From NCBI GenBank assembly GCA_963755495.1, contig CAVWJS010000003.1, positions 1 through 64,000 of the forward strand: DNA of 64,000 nt, given 5' to 3'. The translations under genes were made by a program, and so were the position numbers. This document shows positions 11,370 to 21,142 of the stretch, in pieces. The notes under the pieces are model-generated. The model made no database searches. It had not been told where the DNA came from and was given only the letters and a program-made list of their open reading frames with translations. Positions within the stretch are counted from its first letter, which is position 1, and every line of letters begins with the position of its first letter. Source of the stretch: Bog-473 sp963755495. Its GTDB lineage: Bacteria; Actinomycetota; Acidimicrobiia; Acidimicrobiales; RAAP-2.

Positions 11370-12383
11370 TTAACTCCCTGCGGCGTCGCCGCAGACGGTC
11401 TCGACCAGAAGCCGGCTCACCACGTAGGGGTCCATGTTGGCGTTGGGACGCCGGTCCTCCAGCCAGCCCTTCTTGGCCTTGGCCGTGGCCCAGGGAATCC
11501 GGATCGACGCACCACGGTCCGAGGTCCCGTAGCTGAACTTGCTGTAGTGCGCCGTCTCGTGCGCGCCGGTGAGACCGGGACTCGATGCCGACGCCGTAGT
11601 TCGAGACGTGCTCGTCGACGCGGCTGTCCGATGGCCTCGCAGCCGGCGATGATGGCATCCCAGCCGCCGTCCTCCCGCATGGCCTTGGTCGAGAAGTTGG
11701 TGTGCGCGCCGGCCCCGTTCCAGTCACCCAGCACCGGCTTAGGCTCGAGCGTGGCGTAGACGTCGAAGTCCTCTGCGATGCGGAAGAGCAGCCAGCGTGC
11801 GACCCAGAGGTGGTCACCGATGAGCGGTGGCGGGAGCACGCCGATCTGGAACTCCCACTGCCCCATCATCACCTCGGCGTTCGTGCCCTCGATGCCCAAC
11901 CCCGCCTTCAGGCACGCCGCCGTGTGGCGCTCGACGATGTCACGACCCGGCATTTTGTCGCCGCCCACTCCGCAGTAGTACGGACCCTGGGGGGCGGGGA
12001 ATCCCAGACTCGGGCCACCCCATCGGCCGTCCGTACTGGAAGAACGTGTATTCCTGCTCGATACCGAACACCGGCTCCTGGTCGGCGTACTTCTCCGCCG
12101 CCTCGGCACACGCCCGCCGTGTGTTGGTGACGTGCGGGGTCATGTCGGTGAGCAGGACCTCGCACATCACCAGCTTGTCGCCTTCGGCCCGGAGCGGGTC
12201 CGGGCAGACGAAGACCGGCTGCAGCACGCAGTCGGAGTCGTGCCCCACCGCCTGATTCGTGCTCGAGCCGTCGAACCCCCAGATCGGAGGCTCCTTGCCG
12301 TCCTCTACGATTTTGGTCTTGCTCCGGAGAAGAGGCGAAGGCTCCGTTCCGTCGATCCATATGTATTCGGCCTGGTAACTCAT
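11370..12383 (-). CDS. glnII: Glutamine synthetase, type II (GSII); three frameshifts
   Basis: Makes glutamine from glutamate, ammonia and ATP. The short GSII (eukaryote-like) form is recognised from AEYIWIDGTEPSPLLRSKT, the beta-grasp segment PPIWGFDGSSTNQA, FGIEQEYTFF, the diagnostic GFPAPQGPYYCGVG, AGLGIEGTNAEVMMGQWEFQ and DWNGAGAHTNFSTKAMR. Merged length is about 337 residues, as expected for GSII and far shorter than GlnA type I. Frame changes occur near 12005 (one extra T after GWPE), 11630 and 11580. The ATG at 12383 has a good upstream purine-rich site (ggagagcaggag). A strong terminator follows the stop at 11287-11329. I found no convincing GlnR operator upstream. Confidence 0.9.
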
Positions 12384-12549
12384 GAATCTCCTGCTCTCCA
12401 ATTCCTCGAGTGGATGATTTGTCTGTGCGTGGGACCAAGTAGCCCATCAACGTAGAACACGGGGGTTCCCCGCGCAGATCAGTCTTATTCTCACCTGTTT
12501 CCCAGCAATATCTGACATGTGAAGTCTTGATGAAATCTTGAACTGCCGC

Positions 12550-13165
12550 CTATGGCGACACATCGGGCCGGACCAGCCCGGCGATGAGGGCAAGCATCAC
12601 CGTGCGGAACCGCAAACGCTCGACCACGGGCTCAGGGGAACGGACCATGCCGAGGACGCCTGCCGTCACGGCCCCGAAGAGGACATGGGCCAGCATGTCG
12701 AGGTCCTCGACGACCAGAACCCCTGCGTCGGCTGCCCGGTCGAGCAGACGGCGGATCACCTCGATCTCATAACGCTCCCCACAGGCCCACCAGTCCTCGA
12801 ATCCCAGCGCGGACGGCCCCTCCACCCAACACAACCGCTGGTAGATCGGATCCGAGATCGTCTCCAAGAACACGTCGATGGCCGCAACGATCCCACTCCA
12901 GGCGTCGGCTGCAGTCTCGCCCGCTTGGGTGATCGAACCCACGCTGTGTTCCTGCTGACGCTCCAGCACGGCCAGGAACAGTTCCCGTTTGGAAGTGAAG
13001 TGGTGGTAGATCGCCCCCTTCGTCACCCGGGCCTGCTGAGCCACGTGGTCAAGGGAGGTTGCCGGCGAATCCGTTCTCGAAGAAGCAGGCCGCCGCGCTG
13101 TCCAGCAGGGCCTCGTAAGTGGCCTCGGCGTACTCTTCCCGACGGGACCGGACGGTCTCCCTCAT
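12550..13165 (-). CDS. TetR-family transcriptional regulator (one frameshift)
   Basis: A helix-turn-helix repressor of about 204 residues divergent from the MMPL transporter gene. Translation from an ATG at 13165 gives MRETVRSRREEYAEAT and the helix ALLDSAAACFFENGFAG. One extra A near 13062 breaks the frame, which then continues SLDHVAQQARVTKGAIYHHFTSKRELF, the recognition helix of the TetR family. The ligand-binding half contains WSGIVAAIDVFLETISDPIYQRLCWVEGP (given in part; residues about 85-115) and is typical. The arrangement implies that it represses the neighbouring exporter and perhaps itself; the ligand is unknown. Confidence 0.85.
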
Positions 13166-13210
13166 GTGCATAGTCCCGGCCCCCTTGTCGTGGGCCCATG
13201 TCCGCTTATC

Positions 13211-13239
13211 TTGACTTATTCGGACACTCTCAGGATACT
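13211..13239 (+). promoter_or_regulatory. Sigma-70-type promoter for the MMPL transporter
   Basis: TTGACT (13211-13216) and GATACT (13234-13239) are separated by 17 bases, a good vegetative promoter match. Transcription would begin only a few bases before the GTG at 13247, suggesting a leaderless or near-leaderless mRNA. The interval to the divergent tetR start is about 80 bases, so any repressor operator must lie here; I see no clear palindrome. Confidence 0.55.
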
Positions 13240-13246
13240 ACATACC

Positions 13247-15546
13247 GTGAGTAGGTTGCCGCGGCATGCGAAGCCGACTCCACCCCCGACCGAGCGTGCC
13301 CTCCGCTGCCTGGCGCGTGCCGCCATCAGGCGACGAAAAGCGATCGTGGTCGTCACCGGGCTCTTCGTCGTCGTGGCCGCCGTGCTTCGGGCGGCAACGT
13401 CGCCTCGAAGTCTCTCCCGGGGAGGGTTCGACGCCCCTTCGGAACAATCGGTGCACGCCGCGAACGTACTCGCCTCGGAGTTTCACGACGGCTCGGACAA
13501 CCTTCTCATTTTGGTGCACGCCACATCGGGCACCGTCGAACAGCCGGGCGGTGGTGGCCGCCGGCACCGCTCTGACCCAAGCAGCTGGCGGCGCAACCCC
13601 ACATGGCCAACGTCATGTCCTACTGGAGCTTGCAGTCCCCTGCGCTCTTGCGCACGGCCAACCTTCAGGATGCGCTGATCGTCGGCCGTATCACGGGGAC
13701 ACAAAACCAGATATCCCGCCGAGAACCACACATCGCTGACGCGTTGTCACAAACGCACGGCGCCATCATCTTCACGGTCGGTGGATTCGGTCGCTGCGTT
13801 CCATGAGGTGGACACGGTGGTGGAGCACGACCTCGTGCACGCCGAGGAGTTCGCCATCCCACTTGACGCTGCTCCTGCTCTTATTCGTGTTCGGCTCGCT
13901 CGTCGCCGCCGCCATGCCCCTCATTATCGGTGCCGTGGCGGTCGTCGGCACGCTGCTCGAGCTCCGGATCCTCAACGGCATCACCCCGGTCTCCATCTAC
14001 GCGGTGAACCTCGCCACCGTCTTGGGATTGGGGCTGGCCATCGACTACAGCCTGTTCATCGTCAACCGATTCCGGGAGGAATTGACGGCCGGGCGCGACA
14101 CGCGCTGCCGCGCTGGAAGAGACGATGGCTCACGCCGGACGCACCGTGGCCGGCAGCGCGCTCACCATGGCTGCTGCCGCGGGCGCCTTGCTCGTCTTCC
14201 CACTCGTCTTCCTCCGATCCTTCGCCTACTCGGGCATCGCCGTCGTCTTGCTGGCCGGGGCGGCGGCTCTCGTCGTGCTCCCCGCCGTGCTGGCTCTCCT
14301 CGGCCCACGGATCAACTCTCTGACCGTGTGGCGTCGCTCGGTCCGACCACCCGACGACGGGTTCTGGTCCAAGACGGCCCGTCGTGTCATGCGTCGCCCC
14401 GTACTCGTCATCTTGGCCGTTGCAGTCGTCCTGGCCGTCATGGCCGCGCCCATTCGTGCACATCCGACTGGGCTACCTCGACGACCGCGTACTGGCACCT
14501 TCTGATCAGGTCAGGCAGGTCGACGACACGGTGCGCGCCGAATTCGGGCAGGGCCAGACGGACGCCCTCCAGGTCGTCGTGCCGCACGTCGGCAGCGCCA
14601 CCACCGCACAGCAAACGGCGTATGCCGTCCACCTCTCGAAGCTTCCCGACGTGCAAAGCGTTGACGGCTCTAGTGGCATCTATCGTCAACGGAACTGCGG
14701 TCGCCGGACCGGCCAGCTATCTGGCCCAATTCAGCGACGGCGACGGCATCTGGTATTCGGTCGTCCCCAAAGGCGACGGCCTGTCGCCGGCGGGAGAGAA
14801 ACTCGTTCATGCCATCCGTGACGGCCCCGCGCCCTTCACCATCTTGGTCGGTGGAACCCCGGCCAGCTTGGTGGACTCGACCTCGATCATCAGCCACTAC
14901 CTGCCGCTGGCGGTGCTGCTCGTGGTCGGTGCCACGTTTCTGATCCTTCTCCTCCTGTTTCGCACGCTGTTCATACCGGTGAAGGCCCTGGTGCTCAGCG
15001 TCATCAGCCTGTCGGCCATGTTCGGAGTCATGGTATGGGTCTTCCAAGAAGGCCACCTTTCGAGGTGGCTCGATTTCACTGCCGACGGGCACGCTGATCG
15101 ACACCATGCCCATCCTGATGTTCTGCGTCGCCTTCGGCCTGTCCATGGACTACGAGGTGTTTCTCGTTTCGCGCATGAAGGAATTCCACGACAACGGAGC
15201 GGACAACGATGCCGCTATAGCGGGCGGCATGCAACAAACGGGCAGGATCATCACCGCCGCTGCCCTTCTGATGAGCATCATCTTCCTGAGCCTGGTGACC
15301 AGCAGCATCTCCTTCATCAAGCTGTTCGCGGTGGGGCTGGCGCTCGCCGTCTTGATGGATGCCTTCATCATCAGAGGGATGTTGGTCCCCGCCATCATGA
15401 AGTTGGCCGGGGACGCTCAACTGGTGGGCCCCACCGTTCATGCGCCGGGTGGCACCTCGCCCGCGACCAGCCGATCGGTATGCCAGTCCAAGGCCAAGCG
15501 AGCTGCGCTTAGAACTTCTCGACGACGTCACTTCTTCTTCGCCTAA
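13247..15546 (+). CDS. MMPL/RND-family membrane transporter (many frameshifts)
   Basis: An integral-membrane exporter of the MmpL-like RND family, here probably for lipids or hydrophobic drugs. The merged protein of about 760 residues has the two-fold RND architecture. There is an N-terminal helix (IVVVTGLFVVVAAVL) and an extracytoplasmic loop. A membrane block follows with LFVFGSLVAAAMPLI and the MMPL signature LGLGLAIDYSLFIVNRFREE. The second half repeats this order with PLAVLLVVGATFLILLLLF and FCVAFGLSMDYEVFLVSRMKE. At least seven single-base shifts break the frame (for example near 13560, 13790, 13860, 14100, 14450, 14670 and 15080). The start is a GTG at 13247 next to a good promoter. 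It is divergent from a TetR gene that probably controls it. Confidence 0.8.
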
Positions 15547-15581
15547 TGGGCGCAGTCGTCTGAATCGAGAGGCGCTGAATT

Positions 15582-15622
15582 GACAGGGGCCGGATCGGTT
15601 GCGCCGATCCGGCCCTCCTGTC
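15582..15622 (+). terminator. Hairpin terminator after the MMPL gene
   Basis: An inverted repeat with arms GACAGG-GGCCGGATCGG and CCGATCCGGCC-CTCCTGTC around a loop of about five bases begins 36 bases past the MMPL stop. Its stability is high, but only a mixed pyrimidine tract (atctcatt) follows rather than a U-run. Confidence 0.6.
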
Positions 15623-16121
15623 ATCTCATTCGGGAAAGGGGGGTTTCCCTAATGAAGCCTTATGGTCTAGGTGCCGAGCAATCCCTTCAAGCCCGCACCG
15701 AACGCACCGAACGCACCGACGAGAAGGGCCACTACCAAGGCGAGGAGGGCAACGTTGGACCAGTTCGATCACTGCCATTCCCTCACCCCCATTGACCATT
15801 TGTCGATCTCTGCTACCTCGCTTTCCGAGGGCACTGCAGTCCGCTCACGTAGGGGGCAACGTCTCCGGCGCAAATCTTTGGAATCCGAGAGTCCCCCATC
15901 CCCCTTCCCCGCTACGACCGCTGCGCGCACCCCCCGCTCCTGCCACCGATTGACTAACTCGGTTGGACCTTACCCGCCTCATCCGCAGAATTAACTTGCA
16001 TGGAGAGATGCAACCTTCTTGCCACCGCATTGCAATGGAACTGCAGCAGTGGCTCAACGTCAGTGCCACATTGCTTCGGTGGGCACCGAGAATGGACGCT
16101 GAGGAGGGGACGAAGCCCCCT
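15623..16121. other. Mostly gene-free interval before the L,D-transpeptidase
   Basis: About 500 bases with no confident gene. It contains a possible tiny membrane-peptide frame on the minus strand (15667-15778) and three copies of a 9-mer cgcaccgaa at 15694-15719 within it. The remainder, including the C-rich stretch around 15890-15940, shows nothing I recognise. Confidence 0.4.
15667..15778 (-). CDS. Possible small membrane peptide (about 36 aa, frame uncertain)
   Basis: On the minus strand a short frame ends NWSNVALLALVVALLVGAF then GAFGAGLKGLLGT and a stop at 15667. It is one hydrophobic helix followed by a Gly-Ala-Phe repeat encoded by a 9-bp tandem repeat. The nearest ATG (15778) with a purine-rich site upstream is out of phase by one base. 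Given the frequent single-base errors around here, that may be an artefact. No family is recognised. Confidence is low. Confidence 0.22.
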
Positions 16122-17641
16122 CTAGTTGACGGTGACGATCGACCCCAGGGTCATGTACGGCCAGGTGGCCGAGCCCCCGCGTAACGGAAGCTCGACACAG
16201 CCAAGGCTCTGCGGATCGCCATAGGAAGTTCGAGGCATGTAGTGCAGTGCATCCCCACCGTTGAAGTAGGCCACGAACTGCACCGGATCGGCATAGGTCG
16301 AGCCGCTCGGGGACGTGCCCCGCATGACTTGATTGCGCAAGCGCTCGTAAACCGGGAACGATCCGAGCGCCGTCGGCGTGCCCGCCCCACCCGTGTTGGC
16401 CGGAGTAGTCACGACGACGACCCCGTTGTGCCACACCGTGAGGGACTCCGGAGGTTTCTCACTCGCCACGGCATAGGAGTAGCCGTTCGGATTCGCATCC
16501 GGACCCGTAGGATCATTCGCCGCGGCCTGCCAGTGCGGCGATCTCACCGCTCGAGATGGCGCCGTTGGTCGGTCAGCCCGGCCACTGACTCAAACGCCAT
16601 GATGGCCCCCTTGGCGATCACCCCGTCTTGCCCGGGCGCCCACAGGGCCTGCAAGGTCGGTGGAGGGGCCCACAGCCACTGGAATCCGCCGGGCGACCAA
16701 CTCAGCGGCAAGTAACCCAGACCGGCCAGCACCTCTTCTTGACCCAGCACGGTAGTGAGTGGATCCGTGGCCCCGTAGGCGATCCAATACCCTCCCGGCC
16801 GGGCGGCCATGCCCACGACTGGCGCCGTCAAGGGCGCGCCGGTCCCTGACCCGTAGAACGCCGCGTCACCAAAGTCGAAGATGCCACCGTCGGAGGCCAC
16901 CATGCGGTATCCCCCATCGTCGCGCCGTGGCGGTCATGCCGACGACCGGCTTGTTCAAGACGATGTTGCCCGTGGACCCGAAGAATGGGGCGTCGCCGAA
17001 GGTGAACACTCCGCCGTCGGACGCAACCAACCAGTAGCCCCTGCCATCACTGGTCGGCGCCATGCCGACGACCGGCTTGTTCAACCGCATGCCGCCCGTT
17101 GATCCGAAGAACTGGGCGTCGCCGAAGCTGAAGATGCCACCGTCGGACGCCACCAACCAGTAGCCGTTGCCGTCGGGGGTCGACGCCATGCCAACGACCG
17201 GCTTGTTCAGCACCATGGCGCCCGGTTGAGCCGAAGAACTGGGCGTCGCCGAAGCTGAAGACGCCGCCGTCGGACGCCACCAACCAGTAGCCGCCGCCCG
17301 CTGGGAGTGGCGGCGATACCGACGATCGGCGCCCGCAGGGGGGACGTGAGGGAGCCGAAGTTTGCTGCATCTCCCTCATCGATGACTTGACCACTTGCTG
17401 TCGTGGCCCAGTAGCCATTTCCGTCAGGTGTCGACGCGATACCGGTCAAAGGGCCGGCCAAGCCCGTTTGGTTGGCGACCGTAGCCGACGCGGCGCCAAA
17501 CCCGAGGACGGAGATCGCCCGCGGGCGTAGCGGCGCTCGCCGGCGAGAAGACCCCCGGCGAGAAGAACCAGTCCAGGTACGAGCAATCCCCGCCATCACC
17601 GCGGTCACCCGACGAAGCAAGAATGATCGTAGATCTGACAT
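16122..17641 (-). CDS. Secreted L,D-transpeptidase (YkuD) with N-terminal 42-residue repeats; frameshifted
   Basis: Predicted exported cell-wall protein of about 500 residues after joining frames. An N-terminal signal-like segment (MSDLRSFLLRRVTAVMAG, then a hydrophobic stretch and SASAA-like cleavage region) precedes about five repeats of the form VVGMASTPDGNGYWLVASD-GGIFSFGDAQFFGSTG. A Trp/Pro-rich linker and a helix resembling a peptidoglycan-binding motif follow (ESVAGLTD). The C-terminal catalytic domain has LTVWHNGVVVVTTPANTGG, TALGSFPVYERL, a conserved His (ALHYMPRTS) and the nucleophile Cys in SLGCVELPL. YkuD enzymes make 3-3 cross-links or attach proteins to peptidoglycan. Frame breaks occur near 17570, 17300, 16915, 16555 and in the signal region. 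The repeats probably form a beta-propeller-like wall- or carbohydrate-binding unit, which is inference. Confidence 0.8.
16820..17465 (-). repeat. 126-bp coding tandem repeats
   Basis: The L,D-transpeptidase N-terminus is encoded by a tandem array with a 126-bp (42-codon) period. The anchor ttgttca recurs at 16951, 17077 and 17203, exactly 126 bases apart, with more divergent units on both sides. The central units are the most alike, suggesting recent unequal recombination or gene conversion. Confidence 0.8.
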
Positions 17642-17750
17642 GGTGCTCCCGTGGGACAAGTGAACGTGGCGGAACGAGAAGTTCGCCAGAAACGATACCT
17701 GGCCATCCCGTCTCGACGCCTACGCGCCGATCCGGTGCGAGTGACCTGCG

Positions 17751-17954
17751 TTAGGCGGCCACGACCCTGACGTTACGGGCTTCTTCGCCCTTGCGCCCCG
17801 GGGCCACGGTGAACTCGACCGTGAGCCCCTCGGCGAGACCCTGGCGCTCGTCCCCCTCGATCTGGGAATGATGCACGAAGAGGTCCTCACCACCGTCGCG
17901 GGCCAGGAATCCGTAACCTCGGGCACCGTTGAAGAACTTCACGGTTCCCGTCAT
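17751..17954 (-). CDS. Cold-shock domain protein, possibly the C-terminus of the adjacent helicase
   Basis: A 67-residue cold-shock domain: MTGTVKFFNGARGYGFLARD has the RNP1 motif, and EDLFVHHSQIEG has RNP2. It ends EEARNVRVVAA. The domain binds single-stranded RNA or DNA and melts secondary structure. The ATG at 17954 would serve if it is separate, but the same frame is open upstream to about 18020 (LPPSPRLHPRQLRAVAKVG). One base of correction in a run of five C joins it to the DEAD-box helicase. No clear ribosome-binding site precedes the ATG. Confidence 0.85.
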   Translation of the reverse strand: MTGTVKFFNGARGYGFLARDGGEDLFVHHSQIEGDERQGLAEGLTVEFTVAPGRKGEEARNVRVVAA

Positions 17955-19189
17955 GGTGGACGGACCAACCTTGGCGACGGCGCGAAGCTGGCGTGGGTGT
18001 AGGCGAGGAGAAGGGGGCAAGAAGACCCTGTTCCATGCCGAGCGCTCGTTGCACGCTCTGGATCTCCTTGCGCTGTTCGTCGGTCACCAACGACACCACG
18101 GTGCCCGTCCGCCCCGCTCGTCCGGTACGGCCCGAACGGTGGACATAGTCGGTATGGTCCGCTGGCGGATCGAAGTGGACGACACACGGGAGGTCGTCCA
18201 CATGAATGCCCCGTGCCACGACATCGGTGGCGACGAGAGCATCGGTCCTTCCCTTGGCAAAGGAATCGAGCGCACGCTCACGCTGCCCCTGGGTCCGATC
18301 GCCATGCATCGGGACCGCACGAACGCCTTGTGCCTGAAGCTGGCGGACGACCCGGTCGGCGCCCTCTCTTTGTACGACAGAACACGAAGGCCTGGCCGTG
18401 CTGTGCCACGAGCTTGGCCGTGATGGCGACGCGCTCGGCCCGATCGACTTTCCAGAAGTGATGGGTGACGTCGCTCTTCTCTTCCTCGGCCGTCTCGATG
18501 TTGACCCGAACAGGGTCATGCTGATAGCTGCGAATGATCGCTTCGACTTCACGGCCGATAGTCGCCGAGAACAGGAGAACCTGGCGATCGGCCGACGTTT
18601 GGTCCAACAGGCGGCGCACGGCGGGAAGGAAGCCCATGTCGGACATGCGATCCGCCTCATCGAGTACGACGGTCGTGACGTCGTCCAGCATGACGTCGCC
18701 GCGTTCGATGAGGTCCTCGAGGCGTCCCGGGCAGGCGACGACGACGTTGACCCCCTTGTGGAGGGCCCGGACCTGGTCGCGGTAGCCGGTTCCTCCAAAG
18801 ATCGAGACCACCCGCTGGCTGTCGCGTCCCAGGAGCGAACCCAACACGGCATGCACTTGGGAGGCCAGCTCACGAGTCGGTACGAGGATGAGAGCCCTCG
18901 GGCGACGTGGTCGCGATTGGGTCATGTTGGCCGCGATCGGCATGCCAAAGGCAAGCGTCTTGCCAGAACCGGTCGGCGCCTTGCCGCAGATGTCGCGGCC
19001 GGCGAGAGCGGCGGGAATTGTGGCAGTTTGAATGGGAAGTGGGCTGGTGATGCCCAGCTTCGTCAAGCGCGCGTTGATGTCCGCGGAAACGCCAAGGTCA
19101 GTAAAGGAAGTAATGATGAAACTCCAGTCGAGTGATGAACGGCCTACTCGAATGAAGTTTCGAACGGGCCACGCTGAACGATGGTTCAA
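17887..19189 (-). CDS. DEAD-box ATP-dependent RNA helicase (one internal frameshift)
   Basis: Unwinds RNA duplexes using ATP. Motifs in order: Q-motif region SFTDLGVSADINARLTKLGI with PLPIQ, Walker A APTGSGKTLAFG, Ia LVPTRELASQV, GGTGY, TPGR-like CPGRLEDL, DEAD-box LDEADRMSDMG, SAT in LLFSATIG, then AFVFCRTK. One indel near 18380 follows, and the second RecA domain continues with MHGDRTQGQRE, ATDVVARGIHV and HRSGRTGRAG. As read, the C-terminus runs over the cold-shock domain in another frame and stops at 17887. A single indel near 18020 would instead extend it through that domain to 17751. The start at 19189 is uncertain, since the conserved part begins about 25 residues later. No introduced family name (CshA, RhlE, DeaD) is certain. 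Confidence 0.88.
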
Positions 19190-19277
19190 CGGCGAAATAG
19201 ATGTTAGCAGAGTGCGCGCTACTCCATGACACCGGTTCCTGGACGACCGCGGGCTCTATGTGCCCTATGTGCCGAGT

Positions 19278-21137
19278 TCAGATATTCCCACCGGGCGGGC
19301 ACAGTCCAAGCACCCTCTGCGCCAGGCTCGGACCATCAAGACCGAGACCGGCGAGGATGTCGTCCGCCTTTCCCTGCGAAAAGTAGCCGAGAGGAAGCCC
19401 GCACGAAACGATGGCCGGAAGTGGACCGGGTTGGACCGTGGAGCGAAGCGTGCTCGCGATGGAGGCACCGACACCGCCGGCCACGACACCGTCCTCGACC
19501 GTGATGACCAGGTGATGGCGAAGCGCATCAGCCAGCATGAGCGGGTCCAACGGGGTTGCCACCCGAATGTCCCACACCGTGGCCTCCAAGCCGTGCCGCG
19601 CGAGCTCCTCCGCCGCTCGCTCGCAGACCTCCAGCATTTTGCCGAGCCCCAGGAAGCACACCGTGCGGCCGGCGCGCACCTGCCGGGCCGAGAGTCCGGA
19701 GCCTGTGCTTGCGCTATGCCGGGCTTCAGTCTTGGGCCAGCGCAGAGCCACGGGCCCGCTCGTGATCGCAATGGCTTGCGCCAGCATCACCGGAATCTCT
19801 TCGTAACTCGAAGGTGCCAACACGGTCATGCCCGGCACCTTGGTCAACAGGGCCAGATCCATCACACCGTTATGACTCGGGCCGTCATCGCCGGTGATTC
19901 CGGCTCGGTCTACGCAGAAGATGACCGGCAATCCGTGAAGACCGACGTCGTGGTAGAGCTGATCCCAAGCCCGGTTGAGAAAGGTTGAGTAGATGGCGAC
20001 CACGGGTCGAAACCCCCCCATGGCCAGACCGGCTGCCGCGGCCACGGCGTGTTGCTCGGCGATGCCGACGTCGATGAACCGTTCGGGATAGCGACGGGAG
20101 AACTCGGTCAAACCACAGGAACCTGGCATGGCCGCCGTGATGGCCATCAGCTCGGGATGAATCGCCGCCTCTCGTACCAGTGCCGCACCGAAGCCCTCCG
20201 TAAAACTCGCGTTCCCGTGGCGCGCATGCGCCACGCCGGTCGCCGGGTCGAACGGTCCGATGTCATGCAGCCGCTTCTCATCGTCGCTCTCGGCCGGAAG
20301 GTAGCCGTGTCCCTTCTCGGTGTGCACATGGAGCACCACCGGTCCCCGAACGTGCGCCACGCGTGCCAGTGCCTCCTCCAGCTCCGAGAAGTCGTGACCG
20401 TCCACCGGCCCTTCGTACGCGATCCCCAGGGCGCGGAAGAAGGCAGCGGGCGCACCCGCCTCCACGTCGGAATTCCCGGCGGTGCTCAGGGTGGAAACGG
20501 TCGGGGCATAGGACCGCCCGTTGTCGTTGAGTATGACGATCACCCGAGCACCATGGGCGCCGATATTGGAAAGTGCCTCGTAGGCCAGACCACCGGTGAG
20601 AGCCCCGTCACCGACGACGGCGACCACGTGGTGCGTTGCCTCCGCCAGATCTCGGGCCCGGGCCAATCCGTAGGCGTACGACAACGCAGTCGAGGCATGG
20701 CTGTTCTCCACGAGGTCATGGACGGACTCGCCGCGGTTGGCATAGCCCGAAAGTCCGTGCGCTCGTCGCAGCGTGGGAAAGTCACCAGCTCGTCCGGTGA
20801 GGATCTTGTGGATATACGTCTGGTGCCCGGTGTCCCAAACGATCTGATCACGAGGCGACTCGAATCGCCGGTGCAGTGCCAGCGTCAGCTCCACTACGCC
20901 CAAGTTGGAACCGAGGTGCCCGCCGCTCTCCGAGACGGCCGAAACAAGGAACGATCGGATGTCGGCAGCCAGCGGCCCTAACGCATGAGCACCGAGTGCA
21001 CGAACCCTCGATGGACTCAGCCCCAGGAGATCTGTCGTTGCATCGCATCGGGCCTGCCGCGCTTCGTCCGTCGGCCAATCCAATGTCTCCGCCGAGAGGA
21101 AAGGCGACGCGGAGGAGCCGATGTCAAGGGCAGCCAC
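19278..21137 (-). CDS. dxs: 1-deoxy-D-xylulose-5-phosphate synthase (copy 2, hopanoid operon)
   Basis: Second DXS, last gene of the hopanoid operon. It keeps the catalytic elements: SGGHLGSNLGVVELTLALH, VWDTGHQTYIHKILTG, SGYANRGES, GDGALTGGLAYEAL, ILNDNGRSYAPTVS, PVDGHD, FIDVGIAEQHAV, DRAGITGDDGPSHNG and FSQGKADDILAGLGL. It lacks the long linker and internal repeat of copy 1 and is clearly diverged from it. The frame is open to 21236, but that overlaps hpnH, so I chose the GTG at 21137, five bases after the hpnH stop (about 619 residues). Its position indicates a role in boosting precursor supply for hopanoids; co-transcription is inferred from spacing. Confidence 0.93.
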   Translation of the reverse strand: MAALDIGSSASPFLSAETLDWPTDEARQARCDATTDLLGLSPSRVRALGAHALGPLAADIRSFLVSAVSESGGHLGSNLGVVELTLALHRRFESPRDQIVWDTGHQTYIHKILTGRAGDFPTLRRAHGLSGYANRGESVHDLVENSHASTALSYAYGLARARDLAEATHHVVAVVGDGALTGGLAYEALSNIGAHGARVIVILNDNGRSYAPTVSTLSTAGNSDVEAGAPAAFFRALGIAYEGPVDGHDFSELEEALARVAHVRGPVVLHVHTEKGHGYLPAESDDEKRLHDIGPFDPATGVAHARHGNASFTEGFGAALVREAAIHPELMAITAAMPGSCGLTEFSRRYPERFIDVGIAEQHAVAAAAGLAMGGFRPVVAIYSTFLNRAWDQLYHDVGLHGLPVIFCVDRAGITGDDGPSHNGVMDLALLTKVPGMTVLAPSSYEEIPVMLAQAIAITSGPVALRWPKTEARHSASTGSGLSARQVRAGRTVCFLGLGKMLEVCERAAEELARHGLEATVWDIRVATPLDPLMLADALRHHLVITVEDGVVAGGVGASIASTLRSTVQPGPLPAIVSCGLPLGYFSQGKADDILAGLGLDGPSLAQRVLGLCPPGGNI

Positions 21138-21142
21138 CGGGC

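Noticed and set aside
10938..11759. Plus-strand frame of about 270 codons upstream of secA and across glnII
   Set aside because: It runs antisense through the 3' half of glnII and across its terminator, with no recognisable motif; it is a high-GC shadow frame.
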